Notes: generated by a model from the sequence alone, not told the origin. A DNA stretch of 64,000 nt from Paenisporosarcina macmurdoensis (GCF_042658845.1 NZ_JBHSRI010000002.1:310001-374000); one strand, 5' to 3'; shown: positions 7,692 to 15,718, numbered from the stretch's first letter. Translations and numbers: made by a program.

Positions 7692-8825
7692 ATGTTAATG
7701 ACTGTAAATAGTATGAGTGCTAAAGAAGTAACTAAAAAAGTAATCAATAAAGAACCATTTTTCATTTTAGATGTGCGTAACGAAAGTGATTTTCAAGATT
7801 GGAAAATCGAAGGAGAAAACTTCGACTATTTGAATATCCCGTATTTCGATTTGCTTGATGGTGTTGAAGAAATCATGAAAGATCTACCTTCTGATAAAGA
7901 AATTCTTGTAGTTTGTGCAAAAGAAGGGTCTTCAATTATGATAGCAGAAATGCTTTCTGAGGAGGGTCTAACGGTTTCTTATTTACAAGGTGGAATGAAA
8001 ACTTGGAGTGAACATTTAGAACCTGTGAAAGTTGGGGATCTTGGTAATGATGGCGCAATCTATCAATTCGTTCGCATTGGTAAAGGTTGCTTGTCGTACA
8101 TGGTCATTTCAAATGGCGAGGCTGCAATTATTGATTCGACAAGAATGTCTGATGTTTACCTTGATTTTGCAGAAAGCCAAGGAGCAAAAATTACACATGT
8201 ATTTGATACGCATCTTCATGCAGATCATATTTCGGGTGGTCGCATAATTGCTCAAAAAACGAACGCAACATATTGGTTGCCTCCGAAAGATGCAACTGAT
8301 GTAATTTTTGAATATCAAGCGTTAGAAAATGGCAATGATGTTAAGATTGGTAACACAATGATCAATATTCATGCTCTATATTCTCCAGGGCATACGATTG
8401 GGTCTACTTCTTTTGTTATCGATGAAAAATTCTTGCTTTCCGGTGATATTTTATTTATTGACTCGATCGGACGACCTGACTTAGCTGGTATGGCAGAGGA
8501 CTGGGTTCTTGACCTTAGAGAAAGTTTGTATACGAAATTCCGTGAATTATCGGATGAACTTCAAGTTCTTCCAGCTCACTTTATGATTATCGATGAATTA
8601 AACGAAGATGGTAGTGTTCATGCAAAACTTGGCACTTTGTTTGCGAATAATCACGGGTTAAATATTCAAGACGAAGATACGTTTAGAAAATTAGTAACAG
8701 AAAATTTACCACCACAACCTAATGCGTACCAAGAGATTCGTCAAACAAACATGGGAATAATAACTCCTGATGAAGAGCAACAACGTGAGATGGAAATTGG
8801 ACCAAATCGTTGTGCAGTACGTTAA
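7692..8825 (+). CDS. yrkH: rhodanese-metallo-beta-lactamase persulfide dioxygenase (YrkH/CstB type)
   Basis: A 377-residue fusion. Residues 8-115 are a rhodanese domain with Cys75 in VVCAKEGSS; the loop lacks the usual CxxGxR arginine. Residues 120-345 are a metallo-beta-lactamase fold of the persulfide dioxygenase class, with HLHADH at 174-179, a further metal ligand in SPGHTIGS, the bridging Asp in LSGDILF, and a late His in LPAHFM. The family oxidises glutathione-like or protein persulfide to sulfite or thiosulfate with an iron centre. It matches B. subtilis YrkH and is functionally akin to S. aureus CstB, though domain order differs. ATG 7692 or 7698 could be the start. Confidence 0.9.
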   Translation: MLMTVNSMSAKEVTKKVINKEPFFILDVRNESDFQDWKIEGENFDYLNIPYFDLLDGVEEIMKDLPSDKEILVVCAKEGSSIMIAEMLSEEGLTVSYLQGGMKTWSEHLEPVKVGDLGNDGAIYQFVRIGKGCLSYMVISNGEAAIIDSTRMSDVYLDFAESQGAKITHVFDTHLHADHISGGRIIAQKTNATYWLPPKDATDVIFEYQALENGNDVKIGNTMINIHALYSPGHTIGSTSFVIDEKFLLSGDILFIDSIGRPDLAGMAEDWVLDLRESLYTKFRELSDELQVLPAHFMIIDELNEDGSVHAKLGTLFANNHGLNIQDEDTFRKLVTENLPPQPNAYQEIRQTNMGIITPDEEQQREMEIGPNRCAVR

Positions 8826-8876
8826 TAACAATTAATAAATGAAGAGTAATGAAATAATTCATAAGGAGGGAATACA

Positions 8877-9653
8877 ATGGATTTTGGATTCATTATTACA
8901 ATTTTCTTAATTGGTTTTATTGGGTCATATGTTTCAGGAATGCTTGGAATAGGTGGATCAATCATCAAATATCCAATGCTTTTATACATTCCACCTTTGT
9001 TTGGAATTGCCGCTTTTAGTGCTCATGAGGTAGCGGGTATTAGTGCAGTTCAAGTGTTTTTTGCAACAATCGGTGGGGTTTGGGTATACCGCAAAGGCGG
9101 TTATCTTAACAAATCATTAATTATTTATATGGGATCTAGTATATTAATTGGTAGCTTTGTCGGAGGTTTTGGATCGAAATTAATGAGTGAAAACGGCATT
9201 AATTTCACCTATGGTATTTTAGCGGCAACTGCTGCAATCATGATGTTTATTCCGAAAAAAGGGATTGACGATATACCTCTTGATCAAGTGAAATTTAATA
9301 AATGGCTAGCTGCAGGACTTTCCTTAATCGTTGGTGTTGGAGCAGGTATTGTTGGCGCTGCAGGAGCATTTTTATTGGTGCCAATCATGTTGGTTGTATT
9401 AAAAATCCCTACTCGCATGACAATAGCTTCTTCTTTGGCCATCACATTTATCTCATCCATTGGTGCGACGGTTGGGAAGATTACAACGGGACAAGTGGAT
9501 TATTATCCAGCGGCTATTATGGTAGTTGCAAGTTTGATTGCTTCACCACTCGGAGCTATTGCTGGTAAAAAGATGGATACAAAAATCTTGCAAATTATCT
9601 TAGCCGTATTGATCTCTGGGACAGCAATAAAGATTTGGCTAGATATTTTATAA
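8877..9653 (+). CDS. yrkJ: TauE/SafE-family sulfite/sulfonate exporter
   Basis: A 258-residue membrane protein with about eight hydrophobic segments. The two half-repeats begin GMLGIGGSIIKYPMLL and GIVGAAGAFLLVPIML, the glycine-rich signatures of TauE/SafE transporters. Members export sulfite, sulfoacetate or related oxidised sulfur compounds, and S. aureus has one in its cst operon. Placed directly after the persulfide dioxygenase gene, it likely removes sulfite or thiosulfate. It corresponds to B. subtilis YrkJ. A GGAGGG ribosome site precedes the ATG. Confidence 0.92.
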   Translation: MDFGFIITIFLIGFIGSYVSGMLGIGGSIIKYPMLLYIPPLFGIAAFSAHEVAGISAVQVFFATIGGVWVYRKGGYLNKSLIIYMGSSILIGSFVGGFGSKLMSENGINFTYGILAATAAIMMFIPKKGIDDIPLDQVKFNKWLAAGLSLIVGVGAGIVGAAGAFLLVPIMLVVLKIPTRMTIASSLAITFISSIGATVGKITTGQVDYYPAAIMVVASLIASPLGAIAGKKMDTKILQIILAVLISGTAIKIWLDIL

Positions 9654-9708
9654 AAGTTATCAAAAAGTATATGCAATTTCAATTTTGTAAATTGAAAGAA
9701 GGATTTCT

Positions 9709-10056
9709 ATGGCGAACAAGAAATTCATTTATTTTGTGTCTTTAAGTTCAAACGCAGCCTATGTAATAAAGGAATCGCTTGAAAAGGTTAAGAATCAGCA
9801 TGAAGTTGCGATCTTTTTTGATCTTGATGGCGCGAGAGTTCTAGATCAGCGTTATTTTAATAATAGGAATAGTGCTCATGACAATAATTTAGCAAAGCTA
9901 CTCGAAACAGCATTAACATCAGGAATTAAACTTTATGGATGCCAGATGAATATTTTAATTGCAGATGGTTTACAACTAATTGAAGGCGCGGAACTTGCAG
10001 GAGTTGTTACCTTTTTAGAATTAGCGTATTCGGCAGATGCTGTAATCAGTTATTGA
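9709..10056 (+). CDS. DsrE-like small protein with conserved cysteine
   Basis: A 115-residue DsrE-family protein. Cys78 in KLYGCQMN lies where the persulfide-carrying cysteine is found in the larger paralogues of this operon. The central segment AIFFDLDGARVLDQ replaces the usual hydrophobic stretch. It follows the exporter gene by 55 bases and its stop lies about 17 bases before the likely start of the next gene, which also encodes a DsrE-like protein, so the two may form a heteromer. B. subtilis yrk has no obvious counterpart. Confidence 0.85.
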   Translation: MANKKFIYFVSLSSNAAYVIKESLEKVKNQHEVAIFFDLDGARVLDQRYFNNRNSAHDNNLAKLLETALTSGIKLYGCQMNILIADGLQLIEGAELAGVVTFLELAYSADAVISY

Positions 10057-10073
10057 GGGAGATCGTGGAATTC

Positions 10074-10454
10074 ATGGATACAAAAAAAGTGGTTGTACTA
10101 GCACTTCATGACGAATTAGAATCAGCCTATCCTCCATTAAATATTGCAGTAGGAGCCGCCTCTTCTGGAGCTGATGTGATATTAGCGTTTTCTAGAAAGG
10201 GCGTAAACATCTTAGATAAAATGTATATTCCCATTCCATCTGCAGGTATAGAATATCTTTCTAATGCGCTTAGTGATTTTAACGCACCAAGTATCAATGA
10301 ACTGCTAGAAATTGCAGTTGAAATGGGTGTTCAGCTATATGTCGTTGATTTAGACATTAAAGATAATACAAATTTTCTTTATCCTGCTGAGCAAGTGCCG
10401 ATAAAATGGGTTCTAAATGAAGCCGTCACTGCAGACCTTTTTGTTCACTTCTGA
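10074..10454 (+). CDS. DsrE-like protein lacking the active cysteine
   Basis: A 126-residue protein with the DsrE fold pattern (VVVLALHDELESAYPPLNIAVGAAS at the start, then VILAFSRKGVNIL). At the position of the sulfur-carrying cysteine it reads LYVVDLDI, and no cysteine occurs anywhere in it. It may be a structural partner, as TusB/TusC or DsrF/DsrH are to the active TusD/DsrE subunit. Start is uncertain: AGGGAG at 10056-10061 lies 3 bases from GTG 10065 and 12 from ATG 10074. It is the last gene of the operon and is followed by a terminator. Confidence 0.78.
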   Translation: MDTKKVVVLALHDELESAYPPLNIAVGAASSGADVILAFSRKGVNILDKMYIPIPSAGIEYLSNALSDFNAPSINELLEIAVEMGVQLYVVDLDIKDNTNFLYPAEQVPIKWVLNEAVTADLFVHF

Positions 10455-10475
10455 TTCGTATAGGTATATATCTGA

Positions 10476-10516
10476 ATGCAAAACCAATTTGATACAAAGT
10501 TGGTTTTGCATTTTTT
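10476..10516 (+). terminator. intrinsic terminator of the sulfur operon
   Basis: A 12-bp perfect stem (ATGCAAAACCAA with TTGGTTTTGCAT) followed by TTTTT. Confidence 0.92.
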
Positions 10517-10572
10517 AGATTGAAATTTTTTTGTTATAGGAGATTTAACCTTTTATTATTTGTAACACAAAG

Positions 10573-10612
10573 AAAAAAGTACCATCTCCGAAGAGATGAT
10601 ACTTTTTTTGGA
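10573..10612 (-). terminator. hairpin of tRNA-like module A
   Basis: Stem around the loop CGAA (AAGTACCATCTC with GAGATGATACTT, one mismatch) with A and T runs on both sides. It is the counterpart of the hairpin at 15508-15541, which ends the tRNA-bearing module B, so it is read here as the minus-strand terminator of a decayed tRNA unit. Confidence 0.7.
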
Positions 10613-10656
10613 AGAATCTTTCGTTCCTTAAAGATTCTCGAGGGTTTGGCACCCAA

Positions 10657-10720
10657 TGATATCGACTGAGTTCAAATCACTGACTACAAATGGTCAATGT
10701 CTCGAACTATAAGTAATCGT
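10657..10720 (-). pseudogene. degenerate tRNA-Val(GAC)-like relic (module A)
   Basis: On the minus strand, the T-arm (AGTGA, TTTGAAC, TCAGT), an anticodon-like TTGACC and a D-arm-like TAGTTCGA can be recognised, but the acceptor stem and anticodon stem no longer pair. The flank downstream (TTGGGTGCCAAACC, then an AATCTTTAAGGAAC block and a hairpin) matches the flank of the tRNA at 15587-15658 almost base for base. The two therefore share an origin. Boundaries are approximate. Confidence 0.6.
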
Positions 10721-10984
10721 TATTATTGGAAGTCAAAACTCGTCACACAAGCGTTAATTAACGTTTACTAGCTTAGTATAACATAGTAGGAATACACGCA
10801 CAATAGCAGTATATACCAATCCAATGACTCAATATGAATGAAAACAGACAGTACGATTTAAATATGTCCTAACTTTGTTCACACTCTTAAAGAGTTTCAT
10901 TATGAAAATATGGAACATTGCTAAGAAAAGAAGTATGATTATGAATAAAAAGCCCTAAGAGCTTTTAATACCTAGGAGGAAAAA
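10721..10984. other. non-coding stretch before the small membrane protein gene
   Basis: No open frame with a ribosome site is visible on either strand. The last 20 bases hold the AGGAGG ribosome site of the following gene. Confidence 0.5.
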
Positions 10985-11179
10985 ATGAACTTTCTTTGGA
11001 TATTTATTTTTGCAATCATCATTACTGCTATTGCTCTTATTGCAACATTGTTACTTACAAAAGATTCCGACGCGGCTTATAGTGGAAATAAAAGCATTAG
11101 TGATCAAGTGTGGATATATCTCGCTTCAATTCCCGTCCTAGCCATATTTGCTTGGATTTATTGGCTTGTTAAAAATTAG
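10985..11179 (+). CDS. small two-helix membrane protein
   Basis: A 64-residue protein with two hydrophobic segments (about residues 3-24 and 42-61) separated by a short polar loop (LTKDSDAAYSGNKSISD). No family is recognised. A perfect AGGAGG lies 7 bases before the ATG and a terminator follows within 20 bases, so it forms its own transcription unit. Nothing in its context suggests a role beyond membrane association. Confidence 0.75.
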   Translation: MNFLWIFIFAIIITAIALIATLLLTKDSDAAYSGNKSISDQVWIYLASIPVLAIFAWIYWLVKN

Positions 11180-11195
11180 TTAGTTGTTGTAGATG

Positions 11196-11231
11196 CAAAA
11201 AACTCAGTTGACTGTAACTGGGTTTTTTTTT
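11196..11231 (+). terminator. intrinsic terminator of small membrane protein gene
   Basis: Stem AACTCAGTT with AACTGGGTT (one G-T pair) followed by nine T. Confidence 0.85.
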
Positions 11232-11832
11232 ATTGCACTTCGGACTTATCTAAATAAACCCTTCTTTGATAAAGCCATGAGATTTTGCATTCTGCAACCC
11301 ATCCGTCCATTAGATGAACTGAACAAGGAATAGAGGACACATAAAATTATAAGGGGTTCAGCTTACCCAACAAGCCAGATATTATTATTTTTCCTAATGT
11401 CGAAATTTGTCGAATTTGTTAGTCCCACACATCTCCGTTTTTCAATACAATAAAAAAACGTCTAAGCAAAATGCTTAGACGTTTCTGTGAGAGAATAATA
11501 TGGCTTATCAACCCAAGCCTCACTTTATGAGTATAGCATCTAAAAAGCCAGATGACTAAAATCTAAATTTTTATTTAATAAGCTCATGTTTCACTCTTAA
11601 GGTAGAAGGGGCATATTTTATCGAATAATGTCGAAAAATGACGAATGATTATGCTGCATTAAGTATTATTTTCCCAGTAAAAAGAAAGGACTTAATTTTA
11701 GTTCACTTTAATCATTCTTCCTTTTGGCTGATCTTTAAACAGCTTAGTGATCGACGATTACCTAGATGGCCAGCCACAAGAAATCCTCATCTCGTGTGTT
11801 TTTTTAAAATAATTTATTTTTCATCGAAAATA
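11232..11832. other. 600-base region without a convincing gene
   Basis: Frames here are short and lack ribosome sites. The only clear structure is a 13-bp perfect hairpin at 11456-11484 (AAACGTCTAAGCA arms) with an A run on its left, i.e. a minus-strand terminator that could end the YdeI-like gene to the right. An open frame at 11638-11844 on the plus strand has no ribosome site and no recognisable content. Confidence 0.6.
11451..11484 (-). terminator. minus-strand intrinsic terminator
   Basis: Perfect 13-bp stem with a 3-base loop; read on the minus strand it is followed by seven T. It lies about 350 bases beyond the YdeI-like gene, leaving an unusually long 3' untranslated stretch. Confidence 0.8.
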
Positions 11833-12426
11833 TTAATCATTTAATCCCTTACCATTTAGTATGTGCTGCATATATTTTTCAACCCTTGACTCTCGAGTTT
11901 TGGATTGTTTGGGCTGAGAAAAATAAAGAATGTATGCTCTTTGCCTTCCCGGCGTCAATGATTCAAAGGCAGTTTTGAAGGCATGGATTTCATCGAATTT
12001 ACTTTGAAGTTCATCAGGAATTATGAATTCTGTATTCTTTTTAAAATTCACTTCCAAACCTGCTTTTTCAATTTCAATCGCTTCATGAATATAGGCTTTC
12101 AAGATGATTTCCATTTCAACTATTTCTTGCACATTGGTAAATCGAATTTGGCGCGCCGCCTGTACATTCTCCGTTTGTTGGATTAAAATTCCATGGGCAT
12201 CCTGTAACAAGGCACCTTTATGAAACAGAAACGCGCAATATTCTTTAAATCCGTGGATCAAACCTATGTTTTTTTCCTCAAATGTGTAACAAGGATGCAT
12301 CCACTTAAATTCTTCTGTCAGCTCACAGTCAAGAACGATATCTCTCAACTTCTCATATTCTTCCTTCCACGTTTTGGATTTACCTAAAAATTCATCGACC
12401 TTAGGATTCAATCTACTCTTTGTCAT
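11833..12426 (-). CDS. YdeI-like DUF1801 / YdeI-OmpD-associated family protein
   Basis: A 197-residue cytoplasmic protein resembling B. subtilis YdeI. The N-terminal half (KVDEFLGKSKTWKEEYEKLRDI, EEFKWMHPCYTF, CAFLFHKGALL) is the DUF1801-type domain. The C-terminal PGRQRAYILYFSQPKQSKTRESRVEKY is the conserved end of the YdeI family, whose biochemical role is not known. ATG 12426 is preceded by GAGGAG at a 9-base distance; a TTG one codon earlier is less likely. It is a single-gene unit. Confidence 0.88.
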   Translation of the reverse strand: MTKSRLNPKVDEFLGKSKTWKEEYEKLRDIVLDCELTEEFKWMHPCYTFEEKNIGLIHGFKEYCAFLFHKGALLQDAHGILIQQTENVQAARQIRFTNVQEIVEMEIILKAYIHEAIEIEKAGLEVNFKKNTEFIIPDELQSKFDEIHAFKTAFESLTPGRQRAYILYFSQPKQSKTRESRVEKYMQHILNGKGLND

Positions 12427-12855
12427 CAAGGAACACTCCTCATCAATTTTTCGATCCGCTGACAGTCAAGAACATTCTCAATGTCACCAATTCAATCTAT
12501 ATTTAATTTACCATAGATTACCTAATGTCTTTTTACTATACGAAGGTGGTGGCGTTGGCCCCAAGCTGCAGGTCCATTAGTTTCATACATTTATTATCAC
12601 TGAGAAATATGTGCACACAAAAATCCATCAACATCTGCTATTTATGTACAGAGAGAACATGAGGTACACCAATCAAGTAGAGAAGACACATCGTATGCAA
12701 GCATAAGGAGGTGCAAAATAAGCCTCTAATATTGAATAGAGGGGATTCAAGAAATCAGTAGGAATAATTACCAATTTATTTCACATTTTTAATTCTCCAT
12801 ATAGTAATATAAAGAAAAGGAAATCAACTATTATTGAATTTTAGGAGAGTATACA
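12427..12855. other. 430-base intergenic region
   Basis: It holds the divergent start regions of the YdeI-like gene (minus) and the GGDEF-EAL gene (plus). No further gene, repeat or strong hairpin is seen. Confidence 0.5.
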
Positions 12856-14862
12856 ATGCATGCATTTCCACAAGTCATACAATCCATGTTAGATGCATTA
12901 GAAGATCATATTGCCATAATTGACCTAAAGGGCTACATACAATATACGAACCAAGCATGGAACCTGTTTTCTTTAGAAAACGATGGAGACGTAAATACCA
13001 CCTCAGTCGGTGTGAATTATTTAGATTACCTTGATCATCAGTTCATTCTAGAACATAGTGGAATTAAAGACGTTTTACATAATAAGAGACAAGAGTTTTC
13101 GACTATTTATGCTTGTCATGGGCCAGATAATAAACGTTTTTTTCGCATGAATGTTGAAAAGTGTTTATTACTAAATGGACAACCGGGTGCATTCATTCGA
13201 CATCGAAATGTGACAAAAGAAGTTCAGTCGGATGAAGTTGTTGCGGATGTATTGGAAAGTATGACAGATGCTTTTATGTCATTAAATGAGAACTGGCAGA
13301 TTACTCATCTGAATGGGGTAGCGCAACGTGTATTAAATCTTAACGCTGAGAAAGTAATAGGGAAAAACATATGGGAAATTTATCCGGAAGCTGTTAATTC
13401 TGAGTTTCATATGAATTATACAAAGACCATGAAGGAAAAAGTATACATATCGTTTGAATCTTATTTCGATACACTAACCAGTTGGTTTGAAATACATTCT
13501 TACCCGAGGGTTGACGGTGGTGTATCCATCTACTTCAAAAATATTAACGTGAAGAAAGAGTCGGAAATGCAAAAAGAGGCATATGAAAATACGAACCGTC
13601 TAACGTCATTGCCGAATCGGAAAGCAATTTCCAAAAAAATAGAACAGCTAATTGAGAGTAAAACTGGTTTTTCAACCATGTATTTAGATATCAATGGGTT
13701 TAAAAATATTAATGATTTATATGGCCATCAAATGGGCGATGAGCTGTTAATTCATTTAGCGGAACGCCTAAATACACTTTTACTACCATATGGTGAACTA
13801 TCGCATCTTGGTGGAGATGATTTTCTTATAGTAGTCAAAGAAACAGATCGGGATAGGATTGAACAGATTGTTGAAGATATTGTCGATCATTTGAAGAACC
13901 CTATTGAAATTAATATAAATCAAAAATTTACCGTGGCAGTCAGTATAGGTATTAGCCAATTCCCTCTTGATGGGCTTAATTGTAATCAGATGCTCAGCGC
14001 TACAGAAACGGCGATGTATTATTCAAAACAATCGAGTGAACGGGATTTTTGTTTTTACGAAGTAAATATGACAGAAGAGTTATCGAAAAGATTGACGATA
14101 GAACAATCTTTGCAAGGTGATCTCTCAAAAGAAGGCATTTATTTTGTATTACAACCTCAAATAAGTGGAATAACCAATGAAATGTATAGTTTTGAAGTGT
14201 TGAGTCGCTGGAATCATTCTAAACTTGGAATTTTATCTCCACTTGACTTTATTGAAATTGTTGAGGAAAGCGGGAATATGCTGAAATTAACACGCTATTT
14301 GATGGAGGAAGTTTTTTCAACCGTGTCAAATTGGATTAGTAATTTTGGTTTCGATAAGCGAGTCTCCATTAATGTGACTTCGTCAATATTATCAAAAGAA
14401 TTATTTTTTGATGACTTATATAAGCTCTTAGCAAAATACCAAATTCCATATAACTTAATAGAACTGGAAATAACAGAAGATACACGTTTAGTCACTTCTG
14501 CCTTAATGTTAAAGAACATAAATAAATGTCGAGAAAAAGGAATTCGTATAGCGCTTGATGATTTTGGCACAGGGTTTTCTATGTTCTCTTCCTTAACTAA
14601 TTTCCCAATTGATAAAATAAAAATTGATCGATATTTTATTCAACGTATTGGTAATGACCCACAGTCAGAAGCGGTGTTGAAATCCATCATACATTTATCA
14701 AATAGCTTACAATGTGATTTAGTTGCAGAAGGTGTTGAAAATGAACATGAAATTACATTCTTAATGGAACATGGCTGCAACTTCTTTCAAGGTTATTATT
14801 TTGAGAAACCCATTTCAATTGAAGACTTTCAACGAAAATATATTGAAAATAGAAGTAAGTAA
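12856..14862 (+). CDS. PAS-PAS-GGDEF-EAL cyclic-di-GMP signalling protein
   Basis: A 668-residue cytoplasmic protein. Two PAS domains (about 5-115 and 128-235) are followed by a GGDEF domain (250-405) and an EAL domain (420-665). The synthase motif reads GGDDF, with Asp in place of the usual Glu, and no RxxD inhibitory site is seen before it. The phosphodiesterase motif reads EVLSR, keeping the ExLxR residues, and the other EAL ligands are present: NVTSS, ELEITE, DDFGTG, KIDRYF and AEGVE. The hydrolase half thus looks active and the synthase half may be active or regulatory. There is no membrane segment. GGAGAG precedes the ATG. Confidence 0.93.
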   Translation: MHAFPQVIQSMLDALEDHIAIIDLKGYIQYTNQAWNLFSLENDGDVNTTSVGVNYLDYLDHQFILEHSGIKDVLHNKRQEFSTIYACHGPDNKRFFRMNVEKCLLLNGQPGAFIRHRNVTKEVQSDEVVADVLESMTDAFMSLNENWQITHLNGVAQRVLNLNAEKVIGKNIWEIYPEAVNSEFHMNYTKTMKEKVYISFESYFDTLTSWFEIHSYPRVDGGVSIYFKNINVKKESEMQKEAYENTNRLTSLPNRKAISKKIEQLIESKTGFSTMYLDINGFKNINDLYGHQMGDELLIHLAERLNTLLLPYGELSHLGGDDFLIVVKETDRDRIEQIVEDIVDHLKNPIEININQKFTVAVSIGISQFPLDGLNCNQMLSATETAMYYSKQSSERDFCFYEVNMTEELSKRLTIEQSLQGDLSKEGIYFVLQPQISGITNEMYSFEVLSRWNHSKLGILSPLDFIEIVEESGNMLKLTRYLMEEVFSTVSNWISNFGFDKRVSINVTSSILSKELFFDDLYKLLAKYQIPYNLIELEITEDTRLVTSALMLKNINKCREKGIRIALDDFGTGFSMFSSLTNFPIDKIKIDRYFIQRIGNDPQSEAVLKSIIHLSNSLQCDLVAEGVENEHEITFLMEHGCNFFQGYYFEKPISIEDFQRKYIENRSK

Positions 14863-14908
14863 AACCTTTTATGTTAGTGGAGCCAACTCAAAAAGTCCTT
14901 CAATTTAA

Positions 14909-14956
14909 AAAACAGCGAGCCTTTCCTCAATTTTTATGAGGAAAGACTCGCTGTTT
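14909..14956 (+). terminator. intrinsic terminator of the GGDEF-EAL gene
   Basis: Long stem (AACAGCGAG then CTTTCCTCA, paired with TGAGGAAAG then CTCGCTGTT; one mismatch) with a T-rich loop and a TTTT end. Confidence 0.85.
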
Positions 14957-15117
14957 TCATTATAAAATAGAGTTACTAACTCCAGGTGGTGGTTCTTCAT
15001 GATTTCAGAACAACAAACGCTTAATATCAAATGTTCCAATACGATTCTTTTCGTTTCCAAATAGCATTGTCGTGCAAGGGTGTTGAAGGGGTGTTCTTAC
15101 AAATCTTGATAAAACAA

Positions 15118-15300
15118 TCAATGCATTCCTTTCCATTCCCCTTGGTTTTTAGATGCTTTTTCTTTTTTCGCTTTTTCTTTTTTGGCTCGATTAGCATTTG
15201 CACTGCCAAATTCTTTGGAGAATTCTGAATCTGTTTTGCTTGAATCAAACCCTTGTTTATTCTTTTGGTCTGCATCATTTTTCTTAGTCCGTTTTGCCAT
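15118..15300 (-). CDS. small lysine-rich hypothetical protein, possibly spore-associated
   Basis: A 60-residue very hydrophilic protein beginning MAKRTKKNDADQKNKQG. The middle, TDSEFSKEFGSANANRAKKE, loosely recalls small spore proteins such as the YfhD family, but the match is weak. The start at 15300 has AAAGGAG 8 bases upstream; an in-frame GTG at 15309 overlaps that site. The tract KKEKAKKEKASK is encoded by A-rich DNA. No partner gene is adjacent, so it is best kept as hypothetical. Confidence 0.65.
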   Translation of the reverse strand: MAKRTKKNDADQKNKQGFDSSKTDSEFSKEFGSANANRAKKEKAKKEKASKNQGEWKGMH

Positions 15301-15507
15301 AGATATCACTCCTTTTTTTCTTTAGTATGAGAAGTGAAAGTAGAAATATACGTCCAGTCTTTTTGTAGGTATTGATCAATCGCCCTTAAACAGTTCATAC
15401 CTCGTTCAATTATTTTTTTACCCAAAAAGGCTTTTTTTTTTATGACGGGTTATGAGTAAATTCAGTTTTTATATTTTTGTTTAACACCATGTAAAAAATA
15501 AACATGA

Positions 15508-15541
15508 AAAAGCATCACCTCCGAAGAGATGATGCTTTTTG
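15508..15541 (-). terminator. terminator of tRNA module B
   Basis: Stem AAAGCATCACCTC with GAGATGATGCTTT around CGAA (one mismatch), flanked by A and T runs. It lies 45 bases beyond the minus-strand tRNA, with a conserved block (GGGTGCAAAACCC and an AATCTTTAGGAAC segment) in between. Confidence 0.8.
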
Positions 15542-15586
15542 GAGAAACCTTTGTTCCTAAAGATTTCTTGCGGGTTTTGCACCCAA

Positions 15587-15658
15587 TGGGCCGTACTGGG
15601 ATCGAACCAGTGACCTTTTCGTTGTCGACGAAACATTCTCCCGCTGAACTAACGGCCC
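15587..15658 (-). tRNA. tRNA-Val(GAC)-like gene with non-canonical C33
   Basis: On the minus strand a full 72-base cloverleaf folds: acceptor GGGCCGT/ACGGCCC, D-stem GTTC/GAAT, anticodon stem TTTCG/CGAAA, variable loop AGGTC, T-arm ACTGG-TTCGATC-CCAGT and discriminator A. The CCA end is not encoded. The anticodon loop TCGACAA places GAC at 34-36, which reads valine codons, but position 33 is C rather than the nearly invariant T, and the D-stem ends in a G-T pair. It may be a functional odd tRNA or a still-folding pseudo-tRNA. Confidence 0.65.
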
Positions 15659-15660
15659 AA

Positions 15661-15718
15661 ATTATAAAAATCGTTACCGTGTCAAGGTGATAATCTCACA
15701 GCTGAGCTACAAGATCGT
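15661..15718 (-). pseudogene. truncated tRNA-Val(GAC) relic
   Basis: Minus strand, immediately 5' of the tRNA above. A D-arm (GTAGCTCAGCTGTGAGA) and an anticodon arm (TCACC, TTGACAC, GGTAA) can be read, close to a normal tRNA-Val(GAC), but the T-arm and 3' acceptor strand are missing. Together with the neighbouring tRNA this looks like the remains of a tandem tRNA unit. Confidence 0.6.

Noticed and set aside
11638..11844. open frame of 68 codons on the plus strand
   Set aside because: No ribosome site, no recognisable motif and it runs into the end of the YdeI-like gene.
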